A DNA stretch of 64,000 nt from Vibrio celticus (GTDB lineage Bacteria > Pseudomonadota > Gammaproteobacteria > Enterobacterales > Vibrionaceae). Numbering within the stretch: position 1 is the first letter of the stretch; each line of letters starts with the position of its first letter. A program made the position numbers and the translations under genes. Under the pieces are notes generated by a model. It was given only the letters and a program-made list of their open reading frames with translations, searched no databases and was not told the DNA's origin. The DNA is taken from contig NZ_AP025464.1 in assembly GCF_024347335.1 (NCBI RefSeq), forward strand, positions 1,116,001 to 1,180,000, in the 5' to 3' direction. This document shows positions 54,911 to 63,516 of the stretch, in pieces.

Positions 54911-56146
54911 TTACTTTAACTTCTTAAGCACAAAGAACTGATAATCAAAATCACGTTGATCAGAAACTTTAGAAGGCTGTTGACCCAAACCGTTCTTTGA
55001 TGTGCTGCTATCGAAAAATTGTTTAACTTCATTGTCGCAATCGACGAGCGCTTTTGAGTTCAGCATCGTTGCTTTAAGCGCTTCTATTCGCTTTTGAAAG
55101 GGCTGGTAATACGCAAGCCAACCAGCGTCACTCATTGCAAAGTGATCCAAAACTTCATAACCCGCTGCTTTTGCCTGTTTAATACGCTCGGAAACCGTCG
55201 TCATGTCTGGGTACTCTTTCTGCCAGAACGCTTTGCTCGATTCGTTAGGTTGTTCGGTATTCCACACCAAATCATTAACGACCAATATGCCGTCATCACT
55301 GAGTAAATTTCGCCACTGCTTTAGCGCCTTTTCAACACCCATGATGTAAGCGCTGCCTTCCGACCAAATTAGGTCAAACGACTTAGCTTCAAACGGCAGA
55401 TCCATCATGCTCGCGCACACGGTTTGGACGTTGCTTTTTAAGCCAAGAGCCTGTGCTTGCTGAGTCAGAACATCTAAACACGGTTGATCATTATCTACCG
55501 CCGTTATTTGCACATCCACTTGATGTTCTACTAAGGCTTTCGCTAACACAGAGGTGGCAATGCCTTTACCACAACCGATCTCAAGCACATGTTTGGGAGA
55601 AACTGGAACTTGTGCCAGCGCCTCTAAAGTATCTTCCGTTGTTCCTGGTCCTAAACGCTGCAAACCCTCAAAGATCACCTCAAAATCCGCCATGTAATGG
55701 TCATGATCGTTCATATCTTTTGAAAGCCATTTCAGTCGCAGTGCTTGCTTCTCATCAAAGCCTTGCTTAATGAGCCAATCGAGATGCGCATCAGGCGCCA
55801 CCTTGTCCATCGATTCATGCCAATCTTGCAAACCACTCTCGCCTAACAGGGCCGATAAAAGATCTCTCGAACGCTGTTTCTGAGCGATCTCTTCATCCAA
55901 TTGTTCGAGTCGGTTTTGTAACAAGGAGCGGTCAACCTTGGCATCCAAACACGCCTGACACTCTTTCAACGTCAGTCCACCCGCTTGTAACTGCTGCAAC
56001 AATCTCACACGCTGCAAGTCGCGTTCGGAATAACTTCGATAACCATTGCTGGTACGTTGAGCTTCAATCAAACCCAACTTTCCATAGTACAAAAGCGTTG
56101 AACGGCTCAGGCCAACGAGCTCCGCTAATTCAGATATGCGATACAT
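54911..56146 (-). CDS. MerR HTH fused to a SAM-dependent methyltransferase
   Basis: 411 residues. Residues 1-70 are a MerR winged HTH (YRISELAELVGLSRSTLLYY, GYRSYSERDLQRV), 75-105 a coiled coil, and the rest a class I methyltransferase with VLEIGCGKGIATSVL (SAM motif I near residue 187) and FDLIWSEGSAYIMG. The start is ATG 56146, with GGGAG 6 nt upstream, rather than ATG 56161. A regulator that also methylates, or is allosterically controlled by, a small molecule is implied. The GNAT gene follows with no gap. Confidence 0.87.
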   Translation of the reverse strand: MYRISELAELVGLSRSTLLYYGKLGLIEAQRTSNGYRSYSERDLQRVRLLQQLQAGGLTLKECQACLDAKVDRSLLQNRLEQLDEEIAQKQRSRDLLSALLGESGLQDWHESMDKVAPDAHLDWLIKQGFDEKQALRLKWLSKDMNDHDHYMADFEVIFEGLQRLGPGTTEDTLEALAQVPVSPKHVLEIGCGKGIATSVLAKALVEHQVDVQITAVDNDQPCLDVLTQQAQALGLKSNVQTVCASMMDLPFEAKSFDLIWSEGSAYIMGVEKALKQWRNLLSDDGILVVNDLVWNTEQPNESSKAFWQKEYPDMTTVSERIKQAKAAGYEVLDHFAMSDAGWLAYYQPFQKRIEALKATMLNSKALVDCDNEVKQFFDSSTSKNGLGQQPSKVSDQRDFDYQFFVLKKLK

Positions 56147-56571
56147 CCACTTCTCCCTCATTTCAGTAGTAAAGATAAACTATGAAGTTGTAGTCGGGTC
56201 AACAGAATTTTCGACACTTTTCTCGTTCTTTACCTATTTACCTTCAAATTGTTCAAGCGATCTGAGCGTGTCTTTTACCCATAGAACGGTTAGTCATCGA
56301 CATTGCCTGAACGGGATTCAGGAAAGGAGAGGTATTAAACTTGATGAATTGAAAACAATTAGCTAATAAACATACTTCTTTTTAACCGAATTTTGCCAAT
56401 TTCTAAATCATTCAATAATGGACGAACGTTAACTAAACGATAAATAAACTCACCGAGTGAATGTTTAAATCAACCACTCATATCCACCATAAATCCCTGC
56501 TTAAATTTTTTAGAGAAATTCAAAATTTATTATAAATTAACCCCTAACTTTACTGAGTATTTTGTTAGTCT
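56147..56571. other. Intergenic region between the MerR-methyltransferase gene and tyrP
   Basis: About 425 bp, A+T-rich. It holds a small hairpin CCTGAA/TTCAGG (56307-56323) followed by AGGAGAGG and a mini-ORF of two or three codons. No gene was found. Confidence 0.5.
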
Positions 56572-56589
56572 TGGAAACAATTATTTACA
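56572..56589 (+). promoter_or_regulatory. TyrR box upstream of the aromatic amino acid permease gene
   Basis: TGGAAA-CAATTA-TTTACA matches the TGTAAA-N6-TTTACA consensus with one mismatch, 47 bp before the ATG. Confidence 0.65.
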
Positions 56590-56636
56590 ATCCAAACAAA
56601 AATTAATTGGATCGCTTGAGGTTGTTTTTCTTGAAT

Positions 56637-57800
56637 ATGAAATTATTCGGCAGTTCCCTAATCCTTTCGGGAACGGCATTAGGGGCTGGCATGTTAGCTA
56701 TCCCAATGGTGTTGGCTCAATTTGGCTTCATGATCAGCTCTGTGCTGATGCTACTTATCTTTATCGGCACCACTTACTCTGCACTCCTACTGGCAGAAGC
56801 GTGTACTAAAACCAAAGACAACAGTGGCATGAGCAGTGTTGCTTACCTCACTCTGGGTAGCAAAGGTAAACACTTTATCAATGCACTCTTTTACCTGCTG
56901 CTAGTATGCATGTTGATCGCTTATATCTTGGGTGTCGGTGACATCATTCATAAGCTACTGCTCGATGTGGGTGTCGATGTATCAGCATCCGTTGCGTATA
57001 CCATTTTCAGCCTATTGATGGGCGCTATCGTCGTCTCAGGCAAGTCTTATATCGACAAACTGAATCGCGGGCTATTCATCTTGATGGTCGTGATGTTGTT
57101 TATCGTTATTGCATCCTTGTTTAGCAACATTCGCCTTGATTACCTAACTCAAACCAGCCAATACACGGCCAACGACGTGGTGCAATACAGCGCAGTTATC
57201 TTTACTAGCTTTGCCTCTATGGTGGTGATCCCGTCACTGGTTATCTACAACCGTGAAGCAACTCAAAAGCAGATCCGCAATATGATTCTGCTAGGCTCAG
57301 TGATTCCATTAATTTGCTACCTAACTTGGTTATTCGCGATTATCGGCAACCTTGGCACAGACGCGATCAGCCAGTTCCACAATATCTCTGAGTTGATCTC
57401 TGCATTCAGCGGCCAATCTGCTTGGTTGAAAGTGGTGATTGCGCTGTTCTCTGCTTTAGCCTTGGTGACTTCTTTCCTCGGCGTATCGATGGCGCTTTAC
57501 GACCAAAACAAAGACGCGGTGACCAACAACAAAGCGTTGGCTTATGCGCTGACCTTCATCTTACCTTTGGTATTAGCAGAGCTATTCGCGAGCCAATTTG
57601 TAAGCATGCTGGACTATGCAGGCATGGTGCTAGTGTTCCTAGCTATCTGGGGCCCACTCGCAATGGTGGTTAAGGTTCGTAGACCTGACTTCCCTCACCT
57701 GCAAACTGAAGGCAGCTACACAGCAGCCGGCGGCGACACGGCACTAATGGCAACATTCGGCTTTGGTGCGTTGATTTTCGTGTCTTGGTTTATGGGGTAG
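56637..57800 (+). CDS. tyrP: Aromatic amino acid permease, TyrP-like (HAAAP family)
   Basis: 387 residues with eleven helices. Helix 1 reads SLILSGTALGAGMLAIPM, the family signature. The ATG at 56637 gives a start like that of E. coli TyrP; TTG codons at 56631 and 56607 are alternatives. It imports tyrosine (or another aromatic amino acid) with protons. The near-perfect TyrR box just upstream supports the aromatic assignment over other HAAAP carriers. It ends at a terminator shared with the convergent chemoreceptor gene. Confidence 0.85.
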   Translation: MKLFGSSLILSGTALGAGMLAIPMVLAQFGFMISSVLMLLIFIGTTYSALLLAEACTKTKDNSGMSSVAYLTLGSKGKHFINALFYLLLVCMLIAYILGVGDIIHKLLLDVGVDVSASVAYTIFSLLMGAIVVSGKSYIDKLNRGLFILMVVMLFIVIASLFSNIRLDYLTQTSQYTANDVVQYSAVIFTSFASMVVIPSLVIYNREATQKQIRNMILLGSVIPLICYLTWLFAIIGNLGTDAISQFHNISELISAFSGQSAWLKVVIALFSALALVTSFLGVSMALYDQNKDAVTNNKALAYALTFILPLVLAELFASQFVSMLDYAGMVLVFLAIWGPLAMVVKVRRPDFPHLQTEGSYTAAGGDTALMATFGFGALIFVSWFMG

Positions 57801-57853
57801 ATCCCAATTGAATGGACGATCTGTTGCCATTTAGAAGACAGCAGATACAAATA

Positions 57854-57899
57854 GCCCGTTAGTCCTGCTATTAAAAGTAGAGACTAACGGGCATTTTAT
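57854..57899. terminator. Bidirectional terminator between tyrP and a chemoreceptor gene
   Basis: Perfect 11-bp arms GCCCGTTAGTC and complement around 17 nt, then ATTTTATTT on the plus strand. Confidence 0.8.
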
Positions 57900-57921
57900 T
57901 TCTTATTGGAGTGCTTGCTAG

Positions 57922-59901
57922 TTAGCTCTTAAACGTACTCGCAATATCTTTCAATGAAGCTGCTAACTGAGCTTGTTCTTTGGCTGTTGCAGCTATTTGC
58001 GTTGCACCTGTCGTAGATTCTGTCGACTTCTGCTCTACTGCCATCACGTTCTGAGCGATGTCTTGAGTCACTACCGCTTGCTCTTCGGTTGCGGTTGCGA
58101 TCTGCTCAGTCATGCTAAAGATCTCGCTTACCGATGCTGAGATACCTTGTAAGGTGTGCTCCACCTCTTTTGAATCCTCAACCGCTTTAGACGACATCTT
58201 CTTGCTGTTATCAATCACATTAAACGCGGTTTGCACATCAGACTGTAGCGAGCTGATGAAACCTTCAATTTCAGCTGTCGATTGCTGAGTACGCTGTGCT
58301 AGCGTGCGAACTTCATCGGCGACGACGGCGAAACCACGGCCTTGCTCACCCGCACGAGCCGCTTCAATTGCCGCGTTCAACGCAAGTAAGTTGGTTTGTT
58401 CTGCTACCGACTTAATCACATCAATCACACTGTTAATGTTGTTGCTGCTTTCGTGTAGGTGCGTGATCTTTTCAGCTAGATCATTAATTTCAGATGCCAG
58501 TTTCTCGATCGAGTGGTAAGAGTCTTGGACTGTGCTCAAACCTTCTTGAGACTGCTCATCGACCAGTTTAGCGGAACTTGCTGTCTGCTGAGTTTTAGCC
58601 GCCACCTCATTTACCGTAGCCGATAGCTCTTCTGTCGCCGTTGCAACCAAGCCAATTTGGTCTTGTTGTTGCACTAGCGTGTTCGAATTGTAGTGACAGG
58701 TTTGTGAGGTTTCTTCAGCGGCAGAAGCCAAGGTCAAACTCGATTGAGACAAGTTATCGATGACATTCGAAAACTTCTCTAAGGTTTCGTTGAGTGCCGA
58801 AGAGATCAGTCCAAGCTCACTGTTGCCAACGAACTTAGCGCGAACTGTTAAGTCGTTGTCATTACGAACCTTAGACAACATCACTGTAAGGTCTTTTACT
58901 CTCATCGTTAGGTCGCTGATCGCTTTAAAGCTCACAAAAGTCGCAAATAACGTAATCAAAGCAAATAGACTAATACTCATCATCATCGCAGACTGCGCCT
59001 GTGACATCTTTTTCTCAGTCAATGCAATCAGTGACTCAGCAAGGTGGTTTTCTGTTTTCTTTAGCTGAACAATACGAGCGGTAGATTGAGAGAACCAGTA
59101 CACAGGGTCGACATCAAAGCCACTCATCTTAGATTCAGCCAAACTACGAAGTTTTTCTACTTCTGCTATAGAGCGATCGTTTAATTGTTGCTCAAAGAAA
59201 CGAACGTTCGCTGGGTTGCTCAACACTTCAAAATTCGAAAAGTAGGTATTTTGCTCTGTCACCAAAGAGATGAATTTAACCAACATGCCTGGGCCAAATT
59301 CATTTTTAGAGAAGGTATTATTTAGGACAGCACGCTCGATACCTGCTCGCTCTTTACCTTGTAAAAAGTTGTAGTAAGCGATGGTTTCAGTGGTGATGGC
59401 AGCATCAGAGCTAAGCTCAGCAATTAACGCCGATACGCTCAGCAGTTTTGCATTGAGTTTGGTGTAGTAACCCAAAGCTTCAGACAGAGGAATCGATTGA
59501 GAATCGACTCGATTTCGAATAGAAGTAATTTGATTTAGGCTTTGGCTTATTTCAGTGTTCAGCCGAGTGATCTGCGGTAAATCGATTTCAGCAGATTGCC
59601 AGTATTCGGTTTTCAGATTACGTCTATTATCTGCACTGGCTCTTTGTGCACGTAGTTCACTGACAAACTTAGTGCCCTGTGAGCCGATAAACCCAGCCGT
59701 CATTCCACGCTCTTTTTGTAACTCATGCACAAGTTCACTGTACACAACCGACAAACGGGTAAGTTGGTTTAATGAAGACAATTCACTGGTGGTTTCTACG
59801 CCTTTGGATATCGCAGAAACACTGAGCCAGAGAAACCCTAAGATCGGTAAAATAAGCAAAGCGATGATTTTTTGCTTAAAAGACATATCGGTTAATTTCA
59901 T
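57922..59901 (-). CDS. Methyl-accepting chemotaxis protein with NIT (nitrate/nitrite sensing) domain
   Basis: 659 residues. Between membrane helices at about 10-28 and 305-330 lies a helical periplasmic part with LVHELQKERGMTAGFIGSQG, the hallmark of NIT domains that sense nitrate or nitrite. The signalling part has HAMP and EQTNLLALNAAIEAARAGEQ. AGGAAA lies about 7 nt before the ATG. It probably guides movement toward or away from nitrogen oxides; the ligand is inference from the family. Confidence 0.92.
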   Translation of the reverse strand: MKLTDMSFKQKIIALLILPILGFLWLSVSAISKGVETTSELSSLNQLTRLSVVYSELVHELQKERGMTAGFIGSQGTKFVSELRAQRASADNRRNLKTEYWQSAEIDLPQITRLNTEISQSLNQITSIRNRVDSQSIPLSEALGYYTKLNAKLLSVSALIAELSSDAAITTETIAYYNFLQGKERAGIERAVLNNTFSKNEFGPGMLVKFISLVTEQNTYFSNFEVLSNPANVRFFEQQLNDRSIAEVEKLRSLAESKMSGFDVDPVYWFSQSTARIVQLKKTENHLAESLIALTEKKMSQAQSAMMMSISLFALITLFATFVSFKAISDLTMRVKDLTVMLSKVRNDNDLTVRAKFVGNSELGLISSALNETLEKFSNVIDNLSQSSLTLASAAEETSQTCHYNSNTLVQQQDQIGLVATATEELSATVNEVAAKTQQTASSAKLVDEQSQEGLSTVQDSYHSIEKLASEINDLAEKITHLHESSNNINSVIDVIKSVAEQTNLLALNAAIEAARAGEQGRGFAVVADEVRTLAQRTQQSTAEIEGFISSLQSDVQTAFNVIDNSKKMSSKAVEDSKEVEHTLQGISASVSEIFSMTEQIATATEEQAVVTQDIAQNVMAVEQKSTESTTGATQIAATAKEQAQLAASLKDIASTFKS

Positions 59902-60234
59902 TTTTATTTCCTAGCGGCTAACGAATCTTTATTTGTCGTGTAATTAGACACACTTCTAAAACGGTGTACCTTTACTGAGATCATAATAATATTTAGTTTT
60001 ATCAATTACCGTGCCATAACGGACGGTAATCAATAACGCTAGCATTTAACTTTACTGAACTCATTGACTTGTCTATAAAACTGTTAGCTATGCAACTTTA
60101 TAAAACACAAAAAATGTGCAACAACATTTTCCCGACGCAAGTGACTGAAAAATGACAGCTTTTAATAACCCTAAAGAGGTACATGCTCACCCTTTGTCCC
60201 CTTATTCGTCGCTACATATTCAGCGCCAACTATG
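59902..60234. other. Intergenic region upstream of the NIT chemoreceptor and zinc-ribbon genes
   Basis: About 330 bp. It contains a long inverted repeat at 60005-60030 and the -10 of the zinc-ribbon gene at its right end. No other gene was found. Confidence 0.55.
60005..60030. repeat. Inverted repeat ATTACCGT-N10-ACGGTAAT
   Basis: Perfect 8-bp arms, 104 bp upstream of the NIT chemoreceptor start. The two half sites are about 1.7 helical turns apart, which suits a dimeric regulator. No T run, so it is not a terminator. Confidence 0.6.
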
Positions 60235-60240
60235 TATAAT
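60235..60240 (+). promoter_or_regulatory. Consensus -10 (TATAAT) of the zinc-ribbon gene
   Basis: TATAAT 57 bp before the ATG at 60297. No good -35 is visible at 16-18 bp. Confidence 0.5.
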
Positions 60241-60296
60241 GCCGGGCTCAAAAAGTTACGAATTCAATTAACGTAGAAGCATAATTAGAGGTTTTT

Positions 60297-60470
60297 ATGG
60301 ACTGTCCCGCTTGCGAAGAACACATTGGATGGGAATGGGTAGAAGAAGCAGCAATCGAACCCAATGAAGAATTCGATTGTCCAGAGTGCGAAGCAACATT
60401 GATGTACACCATCGATGAAGGCACCTACTACGGCGCTCAGCACAAGACCGTAGGAGTTATTGATGATTAA
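60297..60470 (+). CDS. Small zinc-ribbon-like hypothetical protein
   Basis: 57 residues, too short for common gene-length cutoffs. It begins MDCPACEEHIGWEW and has a second pair in FDCPECEATL, giving two CPxC knuckles about 25 residues apart, which suits one bound zinc. The rest is acidic (VIDD end), with no signal peptide. GAGG lies 7 nt before the ATG and a consensus -10 upstream. Function unknown; small zinc ribbons often bind RNA or protein partners. Confidence 0.75.
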   Translation: MDCPACEEHIGWEWVEEAAIEPNEEFDCPECEATLMYTIDEGTYYGAQHKTVGVIDD

Positions 60471-60551
60471 GAGATTTCCTGATGATCGAGACGTTTTATT
60501 AAATCTTTTATGTTCTAAGCCTGTGCAAAGCAGGCAAACACACCTTTACTA

Positions 60552-60588
60552 GAACGGGCGTTCAGCATAAAATATTGAACATATGTTC
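60552..60588 (+). promoter_or_regulatory. Two GAAC-N4-GTTC operators upstream of the TetR gene
   Basis: GAACGGGCGTTC (60552-60563) and TGAACATATGTTCA (60576-60589), centres 25 bp apart, ending 19 bp before the ATG. They suit autorepression and match the pair before the AhpD-like gene. Confidence 0.72.
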
Positions 60589-60608
60589 AGATTAATGAAG
60601 TTGATGTT

Positions 60609-61193
60609 ATGGCCAAGACCGCGAAGTTCGATAGACAAGACGTAGTAGATAAAGCAACGAACCTGTATTGGGAAAAGGGCTTTCACGCGACATCTATGCG
60701 TAACCTGCAAGATGTGATTGATATGCGTCCGGGTAGCATCTACGCGACGTTTGGCAGCAAAGAAGGTCTGTTTAAAGAGACGCTTGCTCGCTATACCGAA
60801 CTTGGCATCCTCAATCTGAACCGTTTCCGCAGCGAAACAGATTCTCCGATCAAAGCACTCGAAAGCTTCGTAAAACGTGCGGTGGTCGAATCAAAACAAA
60901 GTTCGCCAAATGGCATGTGTATGCTAGCGAAAACAGTCGCAGAACTGACTGATGAACATGCAGAATTATTGGAAGAAGCGAAGAAATCACTGAAGATCAT
61001 GGAAGGTGAGTTCGCTAAGCTGATTGCCGAAGCTCAAGAGCTAGGTGAGATCAGTAAAGAGCGAGAACCGACTCAACTTGCTCGACATGTTCAAGTTCAG
61101 ATCGCAGGCCTGCGTACCTACGCGAAAACCTGTGACGACATCGATTTACTTAACTCAATGGTTGAAGACGTATTTAAGTATCATCCTTTCTAA
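60609..61193 (+). CDS. TetR family transcriptional regulator
   Basis: 194 residues with an N-terminal HTH (GFHATSMRNLQDVIDMRPGSIYATFGSKEGLF; core DMRPGSIYATFGSKEGLF) and a helical ligand-binding domain with two cysteines near residues 102 and 178. The closest style is the AcrR/NemR-like group. It most likely represses itself and the AhpD-like gene at 53556 through GAAC-N4-GTTC sites. If the cysteines are redox-sensitive, it may sense electrophiles or oxidants; this is inference. Confidence 0.9.
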   Translation: MAKTAKFDRQDVVDKATNLYWEKGFHATSMRNLQDVIDMRPGSIYATFGSKEGLFKETLARYTELGILNLNRFRSETDSPIKALESFVKRAVVESKQSSPNGMCMLAKTVAELTDEHAELLEEAKKSLKIMEGEFAKLIAEAQELGEISKEREPTQLARHVQVQIAGLRTYAKTCDDIDLLNSMVEDVFKYHPF

Positions 61194-61219
61194 AAGCTGA
61201 GCTTATTTAGAAGCCATAC

Positions 61220-61264
61220 AAAAAGACTCCACGGTTAGCCAAAGGCTAGAGCGGAGTCTTTTTA
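61220..61264. terminator. Bidirectional terminator between the TetR and PTS genes
   Basis: AAAAGACTCC and GGAGTCTTTT arms with an inner TTAGCC/GGCTAG stem, T tracts on both strands. Confidence 0.82.
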
Positions 61265-61312
61265 GTTTTGATCCAGTTAACTTTATAGATGATTAACTTT
61301 GTAGTTTAAGGA

Positions 61313-63178
61313 TTACACCTTTCTCATGATCAGCGCCTGCGCATTGAGCATCGCCTCTTTGGTGCTGACATCTAGCGTTTTCACGTTCGTAAAGCGCTCG
61401 ACTTCTTTAATCGCCACATCGTGAGCGAAAATCACCAACCTCGCCCTTTCAATGTCTTTTGGTGTGATGCGATTACCAATCCCGTTAGCACCTTGTGTTT
61501 CGACTTTAATCCGAACCCCAAGATGATGCGCCGCCTTTTCCAGAGACTTGGCAGCTAGGAAAGTGTGGGCAACACCAGATGGACAAGAAGTGATTGCGAG
61601 TACATCAGCTTGCCCTTCTTCCGTCACCGAACCACCAGCAAACTGGTTGGAACTCGTCTCGCCTTCGACCACATTCTTTTTCAGCAGTATCACGATAAAA
61701 GCCGTGGTGAGCGCCCCTGCGAATGTGCCAATGATGTAGCCAATTTTTCCGTCAACCACAGGCAAAACAATCCAGCCACCCCATGGTGCATGATTTACCA
61801 CATGGAACATAAAGCCAACTACGTTACCGACAATACCACCAGCCACGACAGCAGGCAGTACACGTGCAGGGTCGGCGGCAGCAAATGGAATCGCACCTTC
61901 ACTGATGCCGATCATTCCCATGATGCCTGCGGCTTTTCCGGCTTCGCGTTCGTCGCGTTTAAACTTCTTCGGCGATATAAAAGTCGCGAGAGCCATGCCG
62001 AGTGGTGGTGTACAAATCGCAATGCCGACGCCTCCCATCAACCAAGGCTGGGTGTTCACTTGAGTTTGAGCAAACAACGTAGCAACCTTGTTGATTGGGC
62101 CGCCCATATCAAAAGCCGTCATCGCACCTAAAATACTGCCGAGCACCATTTTTCCTGAGCCTGCCATGCCAGTCAGCATTTGGTTCATCTCTAGCATCAC
62201 TTGAGCTATCGGTGAGCCAATCACCCACATCACCGCACCACAGGTCACGAAGGTGCCGACTAATGGATAGATGAAGATCGAGCTCAGCGAGATCATGCTG
62301 TCTGGCAGCTTGATCTTCTTGAGTAGATTAACCACAAAGCCCGCGAAGAAGCCGACCACAATCGCACCGAGGAATCCGGTATTGTATTGATTGACCGCGA
62401 CCCAAGAACCAATCATGCCGGGTGCTAAACCCGGTTTGTCGGCCATTGAATACGCGATGTAGCCACCGAGCACCGCAGTAAACAGAGTTAAGCCCGCGAT
62501 GCCCATCTGTGCGATGTCTGCTAACACACCACTTTCAGGTACTGCGCCATGACCAGACATCATCACCGACAAAGACAAAAGCACACCACCTGCAACCACG
62601 AAAGGAATCATATGTGAGGTGCCGTATAACAAGTGTTCTTTAAGGCGATTAAGAGATTGTGCCCAAGGGCTGAGTGGCTCGACATACACTTCATGATGGC
62701 TAGAGGCGTAACTATCGAAAGGTTCAAAATTGGCTTCGAGAAACAGCTCTTGAGCTTCCCCGACGGACTCCACTGCCTTTAATTTTGTAACAAAGCCATC
62801 TTCGATAAGTCTGGTCGAAATCTGAGCTAGTACCTCGATATGGTGGTCGTCGTGGTTGTCTGGTGAAGCGAGCATGAAGAACACGTCCGACAGTTCGCCG
62901 CCGTCTGCACCATAATCGATACCAGACCTGCTGATACCTACAGCGACAGCAGGTTTAGCTACGGCAGTACTTTTCGCGTGTGGAATCGCAATACCATCGT
63001 CAAAACCTGTATTACCGATGGCTTCACGCTTCCAGATATCATCAAGGAATTCACGTTTATTAGAGAGCTTACCGGCACGGTCGAGCAGTTCAACAAGCTC
63101 TTCAAATACCGCCTGTTTTGAGTCTGCTTGTAAATCCAAACAGATAATCTCGGGCTCGATAATGTTGGTGATATCCAT
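61313..63178 (-). CDS. PTS fructose-type transporter subunit IIABC
   Basis: 621 residues. Order: IIA (1-150; phospho-His H67 in GIAIPHAKS), IIC (about 185-510, eight or more helices, with GGPINKVATLFA and SEGAIPFAA) and IIB (525-621; phospho-Cys C532 in AITSCPSGVAHTF). It phosphorylates and imports fructose or a related sugar. A fusion of all three parts in this order is one of the known fructose-family arrangements. GAGG lies before the ATG. It is divergent from a separate IIB gene. Confidence 0.92.
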   Translation of the reverse strand: MDITNIIEPEIICLDLQADSKQAVFEELVELLDRAGKLSNKREFLDDIWKREAIGNTGFDDGIAIPHAKSTAVAKPAVAVGISRSGIDYGADGGELSDVFFMLASPDNHDDHHIEVLAQISTRLIEDGFVTKLKAVESVGEAQELFLEANFEPFDSYASSHHEVYVEPLSPWAQSLNRLKEHLLYGTSHMIPFVVAGGVLLSLSVMMSGHGAVPESGVLADIAQMGIAGLTLFTAVLGGYIAYSMADKPGLAPGMIGSWVAVNQYNTGFLGAIVVGFFAGFVVNLLKKIKLPDSMISLSSIFIYPLVGTFVTCGAVMWVIGSPIAQVMLEMNQMLTGMAGSGKMVLGSILGAMTAFDMGGPINKVATLFAQTQVNTQPWLMGGVGIAICTPPLGMALATFISPKKFKRDEREAGKAAGIMGMIGISEGAIPFAAADPARVLPAVVAGGIVGNVVGFMFHVVNHAPWGGWIVLPVVDGKIGYIIGTFAGALTTAFIVILLKKNVVEGETSSNQFAGGSVTEEGQADVLAITSCPSGVAHTFLAAKSLEKAAHHLGVRIKVETQGANGIGNRITPKDIERARLVIFAHDVAIKEVERFTNVKTLDVSTKEAMLNAQALIMRKV

Positions 63179-63443
63179 ATGCTGCTCTGCCTCGCCTGAT
63201 TTCAGACTGAAGTAATTAGTGTCTGTTAACCAAAGTGATAAGGTTAATAAGATGAAAAGATTAACGGTGTGAAGGCACTCAATATATAGGACGAAAGGTG
63301 CATTAACTGGATTATTGTAACCAAGAACTCAGAGTGTGACTTTCACCTTGGAATAAAAAACGCCAATCCATAAAATCCACAGACCCCATAACAATATCGT
63401 CCCTCCCCTTGCGAGCTTTCTATGCTGGATTTCCCATGCAAGA
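63179..63443. other. Left part of the divergent PTS promoter region
   Basis: About 265 bp with an inverted repeat TTAACC-N10-GGTTAA at 63226-63247, 48 bp before the IIABC start, a possible operator. No clear Cra or CRP site was seen. Confidence 0.45.
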
Positions 63444-63485
63444 TAGCTTTTGCAAAGTAGCTTCTGAAAGGTAGCTTATGTAACG
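63444..63485. repeat. Three 14-bp tandem repeats upstream of the PTS IIB gene
   Basis: TAGCTTTTGCAAAG, TAGCTTCTGAAAGG and TAGCTTATGTAACG stand end to end (starts 63444, 63458, 63472), ending 31 bp before the IIB start. The TAGCTT part is perfectly kept, the rest varies. Confidence 0.75.
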
Positions 63486-63516
63486 TAACAGGGACGAGAT
63501 TAAGCCGAGAATAATA

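Noticed and set aside
56307..56370. Hairpin plus AGGAGAGG and a mini-ORF upstream of tyrP
   Set aside because: The stem is only 6 bp, and the mini-ORF is 200 bp or more from the gene; it was judged too weak for a leader-peptide claim.
61565..62131. 188-codon plus-strand ORF opposite the PTS IIABC gene
   Set aside because: It is antisense to a full-length, clearly conserved PTS protein and shows no domain of its own.
63335..63348. TGTGACTTTCACC as a CRP site in the PTS promoter region
   Set aside because: The half sites are 4 bp apart rather than 6, so the geometry is wrong.
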